A DNA stretch of 64,000 nt from Novymonas esmeraldas (Eukaryota; Euglenozoa; Kinetoplastea; Trypanosomatida; Trypanosomatidae). The translations under genes were made by a program, and so were the position numbers. The notes below the pieces were generated by a model, which was given only the letters and a program-made list of their open reading frames with translations, did no database searches and had not been told where the DNA came from. Below, piece by piece: positions 17,623 through 28,798 of the stretch; the first letter of the stretch is position 1; each line of letters begins with the position of its first letter. The stretch is taken from positions 1 to 64,000 of the forward strand of contig JAECZO010000074.1 of assembly GCA_019188245.1 (NCBI GenBank), written 5' to 3'.

Positions 17623-17709
17623 GCCATTTGGTGTGCGCCATCGGATCGGAGAACACGCCAAAGGAAAAAAGAAAAAAAAAGAAAAACGTGAGGTGGACAC
17701 GCAGTCGCA

Positions 17710-18711
17710 ATGAAGGCGATCCGCACCATCGGCTTCACCGGCACCATCGCCAGCGGCAAGACATCGCGCTGCAAGCACCTCGTGGAGGTCGCTGAGCGGC
17801 GTCAGCGCCACCGCTGCCCTCCGCCTGCCGAGAGAGGCGTGGGCGCAGTCGCGCCGTCCACCAGCGAGGGCAAGGCGGTGCCGTCACCCACGACGTCCGC
17901 GGCGCTCTCCTCCTCTTCCTCCTCCTCTACCACCTCGTCGCCGGCGGTGGCGGTGCACTACATCAACGCCGACCTCGTGGGCCACCACATCTACGAGCCT
18001 GGAAAGCCATGCTACCACGCACTCCTTCAACACTTCGGCACTTCTATCCTATCTGCCGGCGATGCGACGGCGCACACGGCCACCACCACCACCGCAGCAG
18101 CAGCAGGAGCAGCAGCAGGAGCAGCAGCAGCAGCCCCGCCGCTCATCGATCGGCGCGTGCTTGGCGAGATCGTCTTTGCGGAGGAGCGCAAACTGCAGGA
18201 GCTGAATGCGATTTGCTGGCCGTTCATCACGGCCGGCATCAAGGAGGAGTACGCGCGCGTGTGTGCGAGATACAGAGGAACAGCTCCGTTGCTCACCGGC
18301 GCCTCCGCCCGCAAGCCGGTGGTCGCCACGACCGCCGTCACGGCTGCGGCCGCGGCTGCTGCTGCACCTCCGGGTGGACCGGCTGTGGTGCTCATCATCG
18401 TTGAAGCAGCGCTGCTGTGTGAGATGACAGAGGTGCTTGACCTCACGACGGACCTCTGGATGACGCACTGCACCCCCGCCACGGCCGTGGATCGCGTGAT
18501 GGTGCGCAACCACCTCAGCCGCGAAGCCGCCCAGCAGCGCGTCGCCAGTCAGCTTGACGTGGAGCAGAAGCTGCGCAAGCTGCGCCACCTCGCCTACAAG
18601 GGCGGTGTCGAGGTGTTCGACACGACACAGGTGAAGCTGGCGGAGGGGCTCAGAGAAACAGAGGCGGCGTTCGATCGGTACTGGCGTGAGAAGATCGCCG
18701 TGCACTTGTGA
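17710..18711 (+). CDS. Dephospho-CoA kinase (CoaE family)
   Basis: 333 residues. It makes coenzyme A by phosphorylating the 3'-OH of dephospho-CoA with ATP, the last step of CoA synthesis. The P-loop GTIASGKT is at 11-18, INADLVGHHIYEPG (85-98) carries the conserved Asp88 and His motif, and LIDRRVLGEIVFAEERKLQELNAI (145-168) is a hallmark segment of the family. The LID-like part ends with VMVRNHLSREAAQQRVASQ (263-281). Three low-complexity insertions (about 30-80, 116-143 and 196-223, rich in Ala, Ser and Thr) expand the protein from the about 200 residues of bacterial CoaE. All catalytic blocks are intact, so the enzyme should be active. No strong targeting peptide is evident. Confidence 0.9.
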   Translation: MKAIRTIGFTGTIASGKTSRCKHLVEVAERRQRHRCPPPAERGVGAVAPSTSEGKAVPSPTTSAALSSSSSSSTTSSPAVAVHYINADLVGHHIYEPGKPCYHALLQHFGTSILSAGDATAHTATTTTAAAAGAAAGAAAAAPPLIDRRVLGEIVFAEERKLQELNAICWPFITAGIKEEYARVCARYRGTAPLLTGASARKPVVATTAVTAAAAAAAAPPGGPAVVLIIVEAALLCEMTEVLDLTTDLWMTHCTPATAVDRVMVRNHLSREAAQQRVASQLDVEQKLRKLRHLAYKGGVEVFDTTQVKLAEGLRETEAAFDRYWREKIAVHL

Positions 18712-19885
18712 ACACAGCAGCCTCCACCGTATCGACAATCACACACACACACACACACATACATACACAAAATGTGGTTTCCTGCGTTACCCAGCTTTTT
18801 GTCTCTCTCACTCCGGTGGCGACAGGTAGACGGCGACTCGGTGCGTGTGCGTGTGTGTGTACATGTCTGTGTGTGTGTACATGTCTGTCTGTGTGTGTGT
18901 GTATCTTGATGGTTGCACGTTGCCGACAGAGGGGAAGACGCCGTTCTTCTTCTTTTCTTTTTTTATTTCGCTCTTTGTGTTCTTTCATGTTTCCGCTTCT
19001 CTCTTTGTTCAGTTGCCCCCCCCCTCCAGTGTCTATCTTGCGCCTGTGTGATTGTGGTGGTGGTCGTCGCGGTGCACCACGTACGCGCTGTGTGTGTACG
19101 TGTGTGTGTGTACATGTGTGTGTGTCTTCCGCTGCTTTGGCTTGCTCGCCTCGTTTGACTTGCGGCTCTCTCTCTGTCTCTGTCCGCTCTTCTTCCTCTT
19201 CTTCTTCTTTCCTCCCTCCCTCGCTCGCTCGATGCACAACCTTGCTTCGTCATGCACGTGTCCTCTGTCTCCCCTCTTCCCCCAAAACACAAACACAAAC
19301 ACAGACACACACATACTTGCTTCTCCTCCTCCTCTTCCTTCTCCGCGTCCCCACTCAGGACGTGTGTGTATGTGTGTGTTGTGTTGTGTGTGTGTTGAGT
19401 GTGTTCGTGTGCTGTGCAAGGACATCACAGCGTGAATGCGCTTGCAAGAGTTATGTGAGGTCTACTCGCCACGCTTTCCCCACTCTTCTCTCTTTTTTTT
19501 TTTTTCTTCTTCCAGTGACGGACGTCGTGAGACTGAGAGGGGGGAAGCGTCTACATATTCATACACACACAAACACAAAAACACAAACACACACACACAT
19601 ACATACACGCGTTCACTACGCTCTTGTTGCCTCTACCACCCCCACCACAACTACGTTTCTCTCTCTCTCTTCTCCACCTCTCTTCTCTCTCACCGGCACG
19701 TGCGCGTGTGTCTGTGTGTGTCTGTGTGAGGCTTAGGCGGTGCGGTGTGGTCCTGCGCGCGTGCTCACCACCGACCTCTCTCTCTCTGTCTCTCTTGCTC
19801 ACACATGCGCAAGTACAGGCACGCACATTGACACCTCCACACCCCCCCCCCCCCCACACACACACACACACATACATACAGACAG
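18712..19885 (+). other. Intergenic spacer, dephospho-CoA kinase to 714-residue gene
   Basis: No credible gene. CA tract (18738-18770), TG tracts (18845-18903, about 19088-19125, about 19363-19395), CA tracts (about 19287-19310, 19560-19608), T13 run near 19493-19505, a C-run near 19847, and a CA tract ending two bases before the GACAG that precedes the next ATG. Confidence 0.7.
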
Positions 19886-22030
19886 ATGGACGACGCCGTC
19901 TGCGCAGACGTCCTTCGACGCGAGATGGCGGCGGAGAGGCTCGCCCATGAGGCCACCATGGCTGAGCTGACGGAGCAGGCGAGCCGTGTGAGGGCGGTGC
20001 TCGCAGAGAGACAGACGGCGCTCACAGACCTCATCACCTGCGTGACAACCCTGCGAATGGCCAAGGCAGAGCAGCCCGCCTCGTCCTCCTCCACCTCTGC
20101 AGAGGACAAGGAGACGACGGCAGGGGCGACCGCCGCGGTGCCCAACGCCTTCCACACGGGCTCAGACGTCGTGGATCGTGCTCTGCAGGTGATCCAAGCG
20201 CGGCTAGAGAAGCTGCTCGACGTGGTCGGCGAGACGGGTGTGCTGCGAGAGCTGGAGACGGCGGCGCTGGAGGCGCTCACGCCGTACGGACCGGGGCGCC
20301 TCTCCGCCGTCTTCACGAGCAACGCCGCCGCAACGCGCACGACAGGCGTGCTTCTGGTGTTCCTGCCCGACGTGCGAGGCGTGCGGTCGTGGGCGCGGCA
20401 GCACATGAGCCGCTGCACCGCCTGCGCCGCACGTCAGGCACGCGTGCCGCCGTGGACGCCGTACCGGCACGACAGCAAGCTCGCGGGCTTCGCTGCTGCA
20501 CCGGCGCTGCGGTCCATCCCGAACAAGCGCTACCACCGGCTGGTGCTCACGCTTCAGCAAGAGCGCAGCATTGCCGATCGCGTGGATGCGGAGGAGGGGC
20601 TGGAGGTGCTGCGCGTGACCGCACAGCTGCGTGTGCAGTCCTCTGCGACGGGTCAGCCGCTGTCAGACACAGCGAGTGTGTGTGCGGACATGACGCGCAG
20701 CCTCCGCGCCTTTGTGGTCGCGGCGACGGCGGAGCTGCGCCGCAGCCTCCGCACATCCGCGCCGTGGAGCACCGGCGACAACCCGAACGGAGAGCTGTCC
20801 GCCGCGGTCGAGGTGCTGCTGCACATGATCCGTCCCCGGGTGGAGGTGAGAGTGCCGCCGCCAACGCCACTGCCAGCGCCTGCGATGGCGGCCTCCGGTG
20901 TCGCCCCTCTCGACACCCATGTTCAGGTGGAGGTGGCGATAGGCGTGCCCCTGCAGGTGTCTGCGGTGGCCCCGCTCCTGCAGCTCCTGAGTGATCCTGT
21001 GCAGCGCGCGTACGTGGAGCAGCACGTGCTCACCCCGCTCGCACACCGCATCGGTGACGCTCTCGGCATAGTCGATCTCGCGGTGCACTACACGAGCGTA
21101 GGCCAGAGACTGGCACAGTCCCTCTATCAGATGGTGGTCTCAACAGCGCCATCAACCGCAGCCGCAGCCGGCGCCGCTGCTGCCGCCGACAGCACGGACG
21201 CTGTGCGGGGCCAGCTCTACCTCGTGCTGCAGGCCCTCGCAGCCTTCGGGACCAGCGTGGAGGTGGAGGTGGCCACGCCACCTCTCGACACGGACGCCGC
21301 CGCGCACCCCGCTCGGCGGGCCGCGGTGGCGGTGCAGCGACTCGCCAGCGCACTGCTGCGCCAGTGCGCCGCGCCGATGCCGCTGCAGACGCCACCCAGC
21401 GACGACCCTGACGCCGCCACGATGAGCGTCAAGGTGGCGCGGATCCCGACACGGTTCCTCGAGATCGTGAACGGCGTGTTCAGCAGCACCGCGCGCCTCC
21501 CCCGCGCCGCGCGTGGTGGTGTCCTGGACACGTTCATCTCCCCCAAGACGAAGGTGAGCCTCGCGCTGCGGCTCTTCAAAGAGCTCGTGGTGGACGTCTA
21601 CCGGCCCTACCACCCCTGCACCGGTGTGGTGCTCGCGTCAGAGAACGGCGTCGGCGGCGGCCGCCCGCGCGCGCCTCCGTGCACGCCAGTCGTGGACATG
21701 CCAGCCAGCGTGGCGGCGGCCAATGTTGAGCTCGCCGACTGTGTTGACCGACACCTGCGGCAGATGGAGGAGGCCACGTCATCGCCGTCGTCCTTGTCGT
21801 CGCAGCGGCTCGTGCAGGTGTCACAGGCGGCGCTGACGCGCATCAGCGCCGCCGCGGCGGAGGCCGCGCCTCTCCAGCAGCTTCGCGAAGAGTGGGCGGC
21901 AGCGCAGGTCCGCGTGGTGGATGCGACTATGGTGTCTGTGATGGTGGTGCTGCCCTTCGACATGACCACGACGGATGTGCGACACGCCACGAAGCCGCTG
22001 CTGTACCTTCGCCTGCAGTACAGCAAATGA
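19886..22030 (+). CDS. Large conserved-looking protein of unknown function with N-terminal coiled coil
   Basis: 714 residues with strongly GC-biased third positions throughout, so clearly coding. I do not recognise a family. Residues about 8-60 (REMAAERLAHEATMAELTEQASRVRAVLAERQ) are predicted to form a coiled coil. A Ser/Thr-rich break (about 68-80) leads into a long, mostly helical, Ala/Val/Leu-rich body. Short Cys pairs (CTACAA near 175-180) are not enough for a zinc finger. Low-complexity Ala-rich patches occur near 428-441. A motif-like run near 540-575 (DTFISPKTKVSLALRLFKELVVDVYRP) looks well structured. No signal peptide, membrane span or catalytic motif seen. A helical scaffold or tethering subunit is one possibility, without direct support. 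Confidence 0.8.
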   Translation: MDDAVCADVLRREMAAERLAHEATMAELTEQASRVRAVLAERQTALTDLITCVTTLRMAKAEQPASSSSTSAEDKETTAGATAAVPNAFHTGSDVVDRALQVIQARLEKLLDVVGETGVLRELETAALEALTPYGPGRLSAVFTSNAAATRTTGVLLVFLPDVRGVRSWARQHMSRCTACAARQARVPPWTPYRHDSKLAGFAAAPALRSIPNKRYHRLVLTLQQERSIADRVDAEEGLEVLRVTAQLRVQSSATGQPLSDTASVCADMTRSLRAFVVAATAELRRSLRTSAPWSTGDNPNGELSAAVEVLLHMIRPRVEVRVPPPTPLPAPAMAASGVAPLDTHVQVEVAIGVPLQVSAVAPLLQLLSDPVQRAYVEQHVLTPLAHRIGDALGIVDLAVHYTSVGQRLAQSLYQMVVSTAPSTAAAAGAAAAADSTDAVRGQLYLVLQALAAFGTSVEVEVATPPLDTDAAAHPARRAAVAVQRLASALLRQCAAPMPLQTPPSDDPDAATMSVKVARIPTRFLEIVNGVFSSTARLPRAARGGVLDTFISPKTKVSLALRLFKELVVDVYRPYHPCTGVVLASENGVGGGRPRAPPCTPVVDMPASVAAANVELADCVDRHLRQMEEATSSPSSLSSQRLVQVSQAALTRISAAAAEAAPLQQLREEWAAAQVRVVDATMVSVMVVLPFDMTTTDVRHATKPLLYLRLQYSK

Positions 22031-22840
22031 CACCACCGGGATGCATAAGTGTGTCTGTGTGTCTGTGTCTGAGTGTGTGTGCGACTGTGTGTTTGTGGGA
22101 TGTCCGGATGCAACCAACAGAGGAAAAGAGAGAGAAGGACAGCGCGTCACTGCGACATCTGAACGGCTCCGTTGCCGTCACCTCCTCCGTCATCCTCCCT
22201 CCCCCTCTTCTCACTCTTGTGTTGTCCTCCACAGCATGCGAGGTGCTTCTCTCTCGCTCTATACACACACACATCTGTCTCTCTCTTTCTGTGAGCGGCG
22301 GGGAGTCGCTCACCGTCGTCGCCGTTGCTGTTCCTATTGTCCCTTCTTCCTTCCTGTTGTGTGTTTAACTGATGCTGCTCGAACTCTGCCTCGCAGCACC
22401 GGACCACGTCCACACACACACACACAAACACAGTCACACACACCTTCTGTGTGTGGGTGCGAGTAAGAAGAGAGAGAGACACATGTCCACACTGAGAGAG
22501 AGAGTCGTTCTTGTGGCGCTGCTTCTCTCACTTCCTCCTTTCATTCCCCACCCCCTCGCCGCTGCCGTTGCCGCCGGCGCAGTCTCTCTCTTCACACAGA
22601 CAAGCAGACACGTTCATGGTCGCATATCTGGCTCTCTCTATCTCTCTCTCTGTGCTTCACTTCCCTCTCGCTGTCCACCTCTGTCTCCTTTCCTTTCCTC
22701 TCCGCTCTTCTGTTTTTATGTTTTTTTTTTTTTGTTTTTCGTGTCCTTGCCGACCTACGCACGCACACGTCTGCGTCAGTTGTTCGCATCCTCCTCCTCC
22801 TCCACCAACTGCGTCGAGACTGCGGAGCACTTGAGCACAC

Positions 22841-22849
22841 ATACTCACT

Positions 22850-22880
<31 letters not shown>

Positions 22881-22945
22881 GCGCGCGCTCCAACACATAC
22901 ATACACACACACACACACGCAGACGCAGGCAGAAGCACACACACA
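22841..22945 (+). repeat. CA-rich microsatellite array
   Basis: Three CA blocks separated by short unique spacers over about 105 bases. Confidence 0.9.
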
Positions 22946-23124
22946 CACAGAGAGGGACGTACGGACTCCAACACTTCGGTCATTAGTTTTATTCTGCGGT
23001 GTCTCAACTCTCTCCTCTTGTTGGTCGTCCTCTGACCCGGTTTTCCTTTTTGTTGTCGTCGTCGTCTCTCACTCTCTCGTGTCGCATCGTTGCTCGGTGT
23101 GCGCGCGGGGAGCTCTTGATTGAT

Positions 23125-23157
23125 TTCTTTTTTTTTTTTTTGCGTCTGTGTGTACAG
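23125..23157 (+). promoter_or_regulatory. Candidate spliced-leader acceptor upstream of GSK-3
   Basis: TTTC followed by a run of about 14 T, then TGTACAG ending at 23157. It would give a 5' UTR of about 394 bases. A nearer option is the AG at 23473 after a C/T-rich stretch. Confidence 0.5.
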
Positions 23158-23551
23158 GATCGAGAAGTGGTTAGGGTGCTCCGGTGTGTGTGTGTCTTGT
23201 CCACGGAGAAGGGCTCGTTGACTCACGGCGGTGGCGGTGGTGGTGGTCTCGTCGACTCCGTGTGCGTGGTGCGCACTGTATGTGAGACTCTCGCCTGCCG
23301 TAACGGTTGCGAGCGCGAGAGTGGAGTTGCCTGGAAGGCAGAACCCCCCACCCCCTCCCCTCCTACACACAAACAGATACACACACACACACACACATAC
23401 GCTCTCACACACACACACATACATACACCCCCTATCCCCCCCACCGTTCGTCACTACGCCGTCCTTCCTCGAGAAGCTCACTACCAAGCTCAGCCCTATT
23501 AACAAGAAGAAAGAGAACACCACCGCATCCTCCAGCCAGACCCGAGACAGC

Positions 23552-24622
23552 ATGTCGCTCAACGCAGCAGACGCCGCGGATGAGCGGAGCCGCAAGGAGA
23601 TGGAGCGGTTCCAGGTGGAGCGCATGGCTGGGCAGGGTACCTTCGGCACCGTGCAGCTTGGGAAGGAGAAGTCGACGGGCATGAGCGTGGCGATCAAGAA
23701 GGTGATTCAAGACCCGCGCTTCCGCAACCGCGAGTTGCAGGTGATGCAGGATCTCGCGACGCTGCACCACCCCAACATTGTGCAACTCGAGAGCTACTTC
23801 TACACCCTCGGCGAGCGCAACCGCCGCGACATCTACCTGAATGTCGTGATGGAGTACGTGCCCGACACGCTGCACCGCTGCTGCCGCAATTACTTCCGCC
23901 GCCAGACGTGCCCGCCGCGCATCCTGATCAAGGTGTTCCTCTTCCAGCTGCTCCGCAGCATCGGGTGCGTCCACCTGCCCTCCGTGAACGTGTGCCACCG
24001 CGACATCAAGCCCCACAACGTGCTCGTGAACGAGGCGGAGGGGACGCTGAAGCTGTGTGACTTTGGAAGCGCGAAGAAGTTGTCCCCGTCGGAGCCGAAC
24101 GTGGCCTACATCTGCTCCCGCTACTACCGTGCTCCTGAGCTCATCTTTGGAAACCAGCACTACACGACGGCGGTCGACATCTGGTCGGTAGGCTGCATCT
24201 TCGCAGAGATGATGCTCGGCGAGCCGGTGTTCCGCGGCGACAACAGCGCCAGCCAACTGCAGGAGATCGTCCGCGTGCTGGGCCGCCCCTCACGCGAGGT
24301 GGTGCGCAAGCTGAACCCGTCTCACAACGACGTCGACCTACACAATAGCAAGGCCATACCATGGGCGAGCATCTTCTACCAGTACCCGCCGGTGAAGGAT
24401 GAGAAGGAGGCCTACGACCTGCTCACCGGTCTCCTGCAGTACCTGCCAGAGGAGCGGACGAAGCCCTACGAGGCGCTGTGCCACCCCTACTTCGATGAGC
24501 TGCACGACCCGGCCACGAAGCTGCCCAACAACAAGGATCTGCCGACGAGCCTCTTCCGCTTCCTGCAGGTGGAGATCGATGTGATGACAGACGCGCAGAA
24601 GGCCAAGCTGCTGCGCAAGTAG
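23552..24622 (+). CDS. GSK3: Glycogen synthase kinase 3 (short form), Ser/Thr protein kinase
   Basis: 356 residues from the ATG at 23552, matching the length of the short trypanosomatid GSK-3. Kinase landmarks: Gly-rich loop AGQGTFGTVQLG (27-37), catalytic Lys49 in VAIKK, hinge MEYVPDTLHR, catalytic loop HRDIKPHN (149-156) with Asp151, DFG at 170-172, and the GSK-3 signature YICSRYYRAPELIFG with Tyr186 equivalent to the activating tyrosine of mammalian GSK-3. The Arg and Lys residues for the primed-phosphate pocket appear kept (RFRNREL, SRYYR). A short N-terminus lacks the inhibitory Ser of GSK-3 beta. In trypanosomatids the short GSK-3 is regarded as important for growth. Identification is secure. 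Confidence 0.97.
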   Translation: MSLNAADAADERSRKEMERFQVERMAGQGTFGTVQLGKEKSTGMSVAIKKVIQDPRFRNRELQVMQDLATLHHPNIVQLESYFYTLGERNRRDIYLNVVMEYVPDTLHRCCRNYFRRQTCPPRILIKVFLFQLLRSIGCVHLPSVNVCHRDIKPHNVLVNEAEGTLKLCDFGSAKKLSPSEPNVAYICSRYYRAPELIFGNQHYTTAVDIWSVGCIFAEMMLGEPVFRGDNSASQLQEIVRVLGRPSREVVRKLNPSHNDVDLHNSKAIPWASIFYQYPPVKDEKEAYDLLTGLLQYLPEERTKPYEALCHPYFDELHDPATKLPNNKDLPTSLFRFLQVEIDVMTDAQKAKLLRK

Positions 24623-24889
24623 AAACTGGCGGTAGTGAGCTGGAGACGCACGCAGAGTGCGTGTGTGTGTCTTCCTCTCTCTCTATCTCTGAGAGTGTGA
24701 GAGTGTGTGAGTGCATGTGTATGTCTGCGCGTTTCTTTCTTTCTTTTTTTTTTTTTATCTTCTTCTGTTTGTCAGCTGTCGTGCACTCCCCAAGACACCG
24801 ATCTCTCTCTCTCTCTTTCTCTCTGTCTTTTGCTGCATGTGTTGCCCCTCCCTCGAACCCTTCTCGAGCTGCCATCATCACACTCGGTG

Positions 24890-24972
24890 TGTCGTGTGTG
24901 TCTGTGTGTGTGTTTATCTGTGTGTGTGTGTGTGTGTGTCTGTGTGTGTGTGTGTGTGTCTGTGTGTGTGTG
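24890..24972 (+). repeat. TG-rich microsatellite cluster
   Basis: TG tracts separated by TCTG and TTTATC interruptions over about 80 bases. Confidence 0.85.
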
Positions 24973-25069
24973 CTTCGGCCTTTTTCTTTTTTTGGGAGAG
25001 GAAGGTCGTTCGACCCACGTCGTCTATCGCCTCTGTGCAGTGATGAGACGGCGGGCAGCAGCATCGATG

Positions 25070-25101
<32 letters not shown>

Positions 25102-25124
25102 GACAGAGGCGGGGGTGATGTGTG

Positions 25125-25270
25125 ACAGGTGAAAGAGAAAGAGAGGAGGAGGTGGTGGTGGTGGAGGAAGAGGTTTGGACGGGGAGGGAAACGAAGTGTA
25201 TCGTGGATGGTGGCGTGGTGGAGCTCACCAGCGGCTGAGAGGTAGAGAGAGAGAGCGAATGACCCGAGAA
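25125..25270 (+). repeat. Purine-rich block with clustered GG dinucleotides
   Basis: The + strand here is mostly A and G, including GGAGGAGGTGGTGGTGGTGG near 25145-25164, a sequence with potential for two-tier G-quadruplexes. It contrasts with the pyrimidine-rich + strand of most spacers. Confidence 0.7.
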
Positions 25271-27460
25271 GATGAGCTGTGTCGTCTCGTATCGTGTCGT
25301 GTGCGTGGCAACGTTAGCAGATGCGGTGGGTGAGAGAGGCGGAAGACAGCGCAGTGGTCATGTGCTGTGCGAGTGTTTTTTTTTTTTAGAGCGCGCGCCT
25401 CCTGCGTGCATCGACGCACTCACGCACACACGCACACACACACACGCCTACACTAGCATACACACAGTGGTGCATATGCGCGTGTGTTCGCGCGCTGCGC
25501 AGCGGTGAGGAAGAAGAGGAAGCGAGGATGTGGAGGGAGCGGAGAGCGAGACAGAAGGACTGGGGGGAGGTGGGAGTGTGTGTGTGTGAGCGACGGCTGC
25601 CGCTGACTTCTGTTGTGTTCTCGTGCATCTCTTCTGCTGAGGTGAGGAGACTGTGCAGGGGTGGTAGTGGTGGTGGAGAGTGGCGTGTCCTGCCACCTCC
25701 GCCTCCCTTCATGTGGTGCTGCTCACTCCTGCCTGTCTCACCGCAGCTCTGCTCTCCTCCCCTCCCCATCTCTCTCTCTCTCTCTCGAGTGCACGGCCCG
25801 TCGCCGGCGGCTCTCTCGACGTGGTTGAACTCTCCGAGTGAGACCTTCGCCAGGTGCGTGCGTGTGTGTGTGTCTCTCTCTCTGTGTCTTGCACACGGCT
25901 CTCTTCACTTGCTCGTGTCTCCCCTGGTCGTACACCGTTGGCGTTGGGGCCTCTCTCTGTCTGTGTGTGTCTGTGTGTCTGTGTGTCTGTGCATGTCATG
26001 TTGCTTCGATGTTTCTGCCCTTCTGTCTCTCTTTTTTTTTATTGTTTTTATTGGCCTTCTCTTCGTTTTCTTTTTTTTTTTCCTTGTTGGTTCTTTGCTC
26101 TCTAGGAACATGTAGCTCTGCCTCAGTGCGTGTGTGAGTGTGTGTGTGTGTGTGTGTGCTGCTGTGCGTTTGGTTGTCACCCTCCACCTTCACGCATCAC
26201 ACCGTCTCCCTGTTGTCGTCCGTTGCGAGTGGAACTGGTGTTCTCCCTCTCCCTCTCTCTGCGTGTGCGTCTGTGTGCGTCTGTGTGTGTGTGTGTGTGC
26301 TCATCACTCTAGAGGTGGAGCAGGGAATGGAGAGCGAGAGGACGGGACAAATGGACAAGACAGTGATGAGAGAGAGAGAGACGGCATGGGGCAGGGACTG
26401 GCGCCGCTCGCTCTCTCTCTCTCTCTTGACCGAGAGGCGTGCCTTCGTGCAGGAAACACATGCGATGGACGCAGTGGAGGCGGTGCTCGGCGTGGGATCG
26501 TCCCGCTGCTGGCGCGTGAACATGTGTGCGTGTGTGTGTGTGAGAGAGAGAAGGAGGGACATCAAAAGAGGGATGGAGAGTGCGGCGGAGAAAGGAAGTG
26601 GAGGGAGGACGGGCGCAGCGAGAGCACATCGACACTTTGTTACTTTCTGTTTCTTTTTTTTCGAAACGCTGACGTACAGGGCCCTCTTCTCATGCTTGTC
26701 GCAAAGGGCAGGGGAGAGGATGTGCGTGCACGCGTGTGAAGGTCGTGACGAGTGCGACGCGACGACGCGTCCCCTGCCTCTCTTTCTTCTACTCCTCCCA
26801 TCCTCTCCTTCCTTCGCAGCGAGCACGGCAGTGTCACTTCACTCTTTCTACCCCCACCTCCCACACACACACACACACACAAACATATGTGTACCCGCTC
26901 GTCCATCTCCTCGCTCAGTGCTCTCATGTGTGTTCGGGTTCAGGAGTACCCTGTATCGTTGCACTTCCCCCCCTTCCTCTTCCTCTGTCCCTCTATCTCT
27001 CTCTCTTGCCTTCCGTTTATGTGCTGCTCGACGTGAAGGTGCGCACACTCGCATTGTGGAGGTGGTCAAAAAAAAAAAAAAAAGAAGAACGCAAGACTGC
27101 GGTGATGGTGCCGGCGGAGGAGTAGCTCTTCGTTGTTGTTGTTGTTGTGGGCCGTCCGACTGGTTGTGCTGTGCAGCTCGGTGTGTCGTGTTTTACATGT
27201 GAGTGTGTGTGTGTGTGTATATGAGTAGGCGCTTACCTGTTCCTCACACGCGTGTCAGATGCCTTCTTTCTTTTTTTCTTTTTTTGTTTCGCCTCGTGGT
27301 CCTCGTGCGCGTGCACCTCTGCGATCGTACGCCGGCGTAGCTCCTTCGACGACGCCCTTCCTCTGTGTGTGTGTGTGTGTAGTCTTTGTTGGTGTCCTCT
27401 TCTCGTTTCGTGTTTGTGTTTGTCCTTTTTTTTTTGTGTATGTGACTTGTTCCCACTCTT

Positions 27461-27487
27461 GTGTGTGTGTTGGTGTGTTGGTGTGTT

Positions 27488-27525
<38 letters not shown>

Positions 27526-27527
27526 TG
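27461..27527 (+). repeat. TG-rich microsatellite with GTTG interruptions
   Basis: (TG)n with three TTGGTG units then an uninterrupted run of about 17 TG. Confidence 0.9.
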
Positions 27528-27682
27528 CGTGTCTCAGCATCTGTGTCTATGCGTCTCTCTGTCCGTGTGTCTGTGTGTGTGTGTGTGCGCGCCTGTCTCT
27601 CACACTCTTCGTCTCTCCCCCCTCTGTGTTGCAGTGCCGTGTCTCTGTCGCATACTTTTTCTTTTCGCCTGTCTCTCTGTCT

Positions 27683-27717
<35 letters not shown>

Positions 27718-28433
27718 CGGCCCTACCACCATGGTGGTGGCAGCACCCAACACTCCTCTTGCCTCCTTCCTTCTCATCCTAGTTGACCACAAATGCAAAC
27801 CTGCACACACGTACACACATAAACGAGCTGAGGCGAAAGGAGAAACACACACACACACACATGATCACAGACAGACATACAGACAGAGCAACGAGAGGTG
27901 TACTCGGCCTGGCGAGGGGTGGCGGGACGGCCAACGCGCATCGATAACAACAACGCGGTCGTCCGTCATGGCCAACAATAGGAGGAAGGAGAAGGCACTC
28001 TTGATGCGTGCATGGATGTTGTGTGTACATGTGTGCGCGTGTGTGTGTGTGTGTGTATGTACGCCGGCGTGTCACTCACACGACCCGCGGTAAAGCAGCA
28101 CGAGGGACACATGTGGGAGGAGAGGAGAGGCGAAAGGTGTCGTGAGTCCTCCCTCCCTCCATTCACACACACACACACACAGACGCACGTAGTCTGTTAT
28201 GATGAAAGTGAAACAAAAAAAAATCAAAGAAATGAACAGTTGTCTATCAAAAAAAAAAAAAAAGAGAGAGAATGCAAACATACGCACAGCGTGCATCAAT
28301 GACCCCCCCCCCCAACCCTCCGTTCTCCCTCCCCTCCCCTCTCTGTGAAGTGCAGGGTGGTGGCAGGAGGAGCAGGAGAAGGAAGGGCGAAGGGAGACGG
28401 GGGCATCCTGCCGCAGATCGGGTTGTCTGTCCC

Positions 28434-28435
<2 letters not shown>

Positions 28436-28470
<35 letters not shown>
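28436..28470 (+). repeat. (TG)17 microsatellite
   Basis: Uninterrupted TG run. Confidence 0.9.
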
Positions 28471-28471
<1 letters not shown>

Positions 28472-28663
28472 AGTGGAGGAGGGAGAGCAACAGGTGCAGC
28501 TGCTCGGTAAGGCGATGTTCTCCACCCAACCCCCACCCGCATCACCGCGGCCGTGTCGCAGCACAGATGCGACACTGGCGATGCTGCACTCCTTCGCTCA
28601 CACGCAAAAAAAAAAAAACTTCGCCTTTCCTCTGTTTCTCCACAGTGCGCCCCTCTCTCCCCA

Positions 28664-28699
<36 letters not shown>

Positions 28700-28770
28700 G
28701 CAGAGACGCGGCAGACGAACGTCTGGCGTCGTGCCACTCTCTCTCTCTCTGCACATCGACAGTATTCTCA

Positions 28771-28798
28771 CTCTCTTTTTTTTGTGTTGCTCGTGCAG
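28771..28798 (+). promoter_or_regulatory. Candidate spliced-leader acceptor of the RING gene
   Basis: CTCTC plus T8 and a short U/G-rich link end in TGCAG at 28798, 114 bases before the ATG at 28913. A second AG at 28900 lies 12 bases before the ATG. Confidence 0.5.

Larger units (their letters stand above)
16381..17709 (+). other. Intergenic spacer, NTF2-like gene to dephospho-CoA kinase gene
   Basis: No credible gene in 1.3 kb. T14 run (about 16602-16616), extended TG-rich zone (about 16750-16857), A11 run (16950-16962), tandem CCGCCCT units (about 17192-17218), a CT-repeat (17380-17409), a CA-rich array (17534-17622) and A-rich runs up to 17685. Confidence 0.7.
22031..23551 (+). other. 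Intergenic spacer, 714-residue gene to GSK-3
   Basis: No credible gene in 1.5 kb. TG (22046-22095), CA (22412-22441), CT-rich stretches, T12 (22722-22733), a long CA array (22841-22945), T15 (23128-23141), a GGT-repeat (23228-23246) and CA (23367-23425). The sequence up to 23551 stays open in the GSK-3 frame but is not conserved-looking. Confidence 0.7.
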
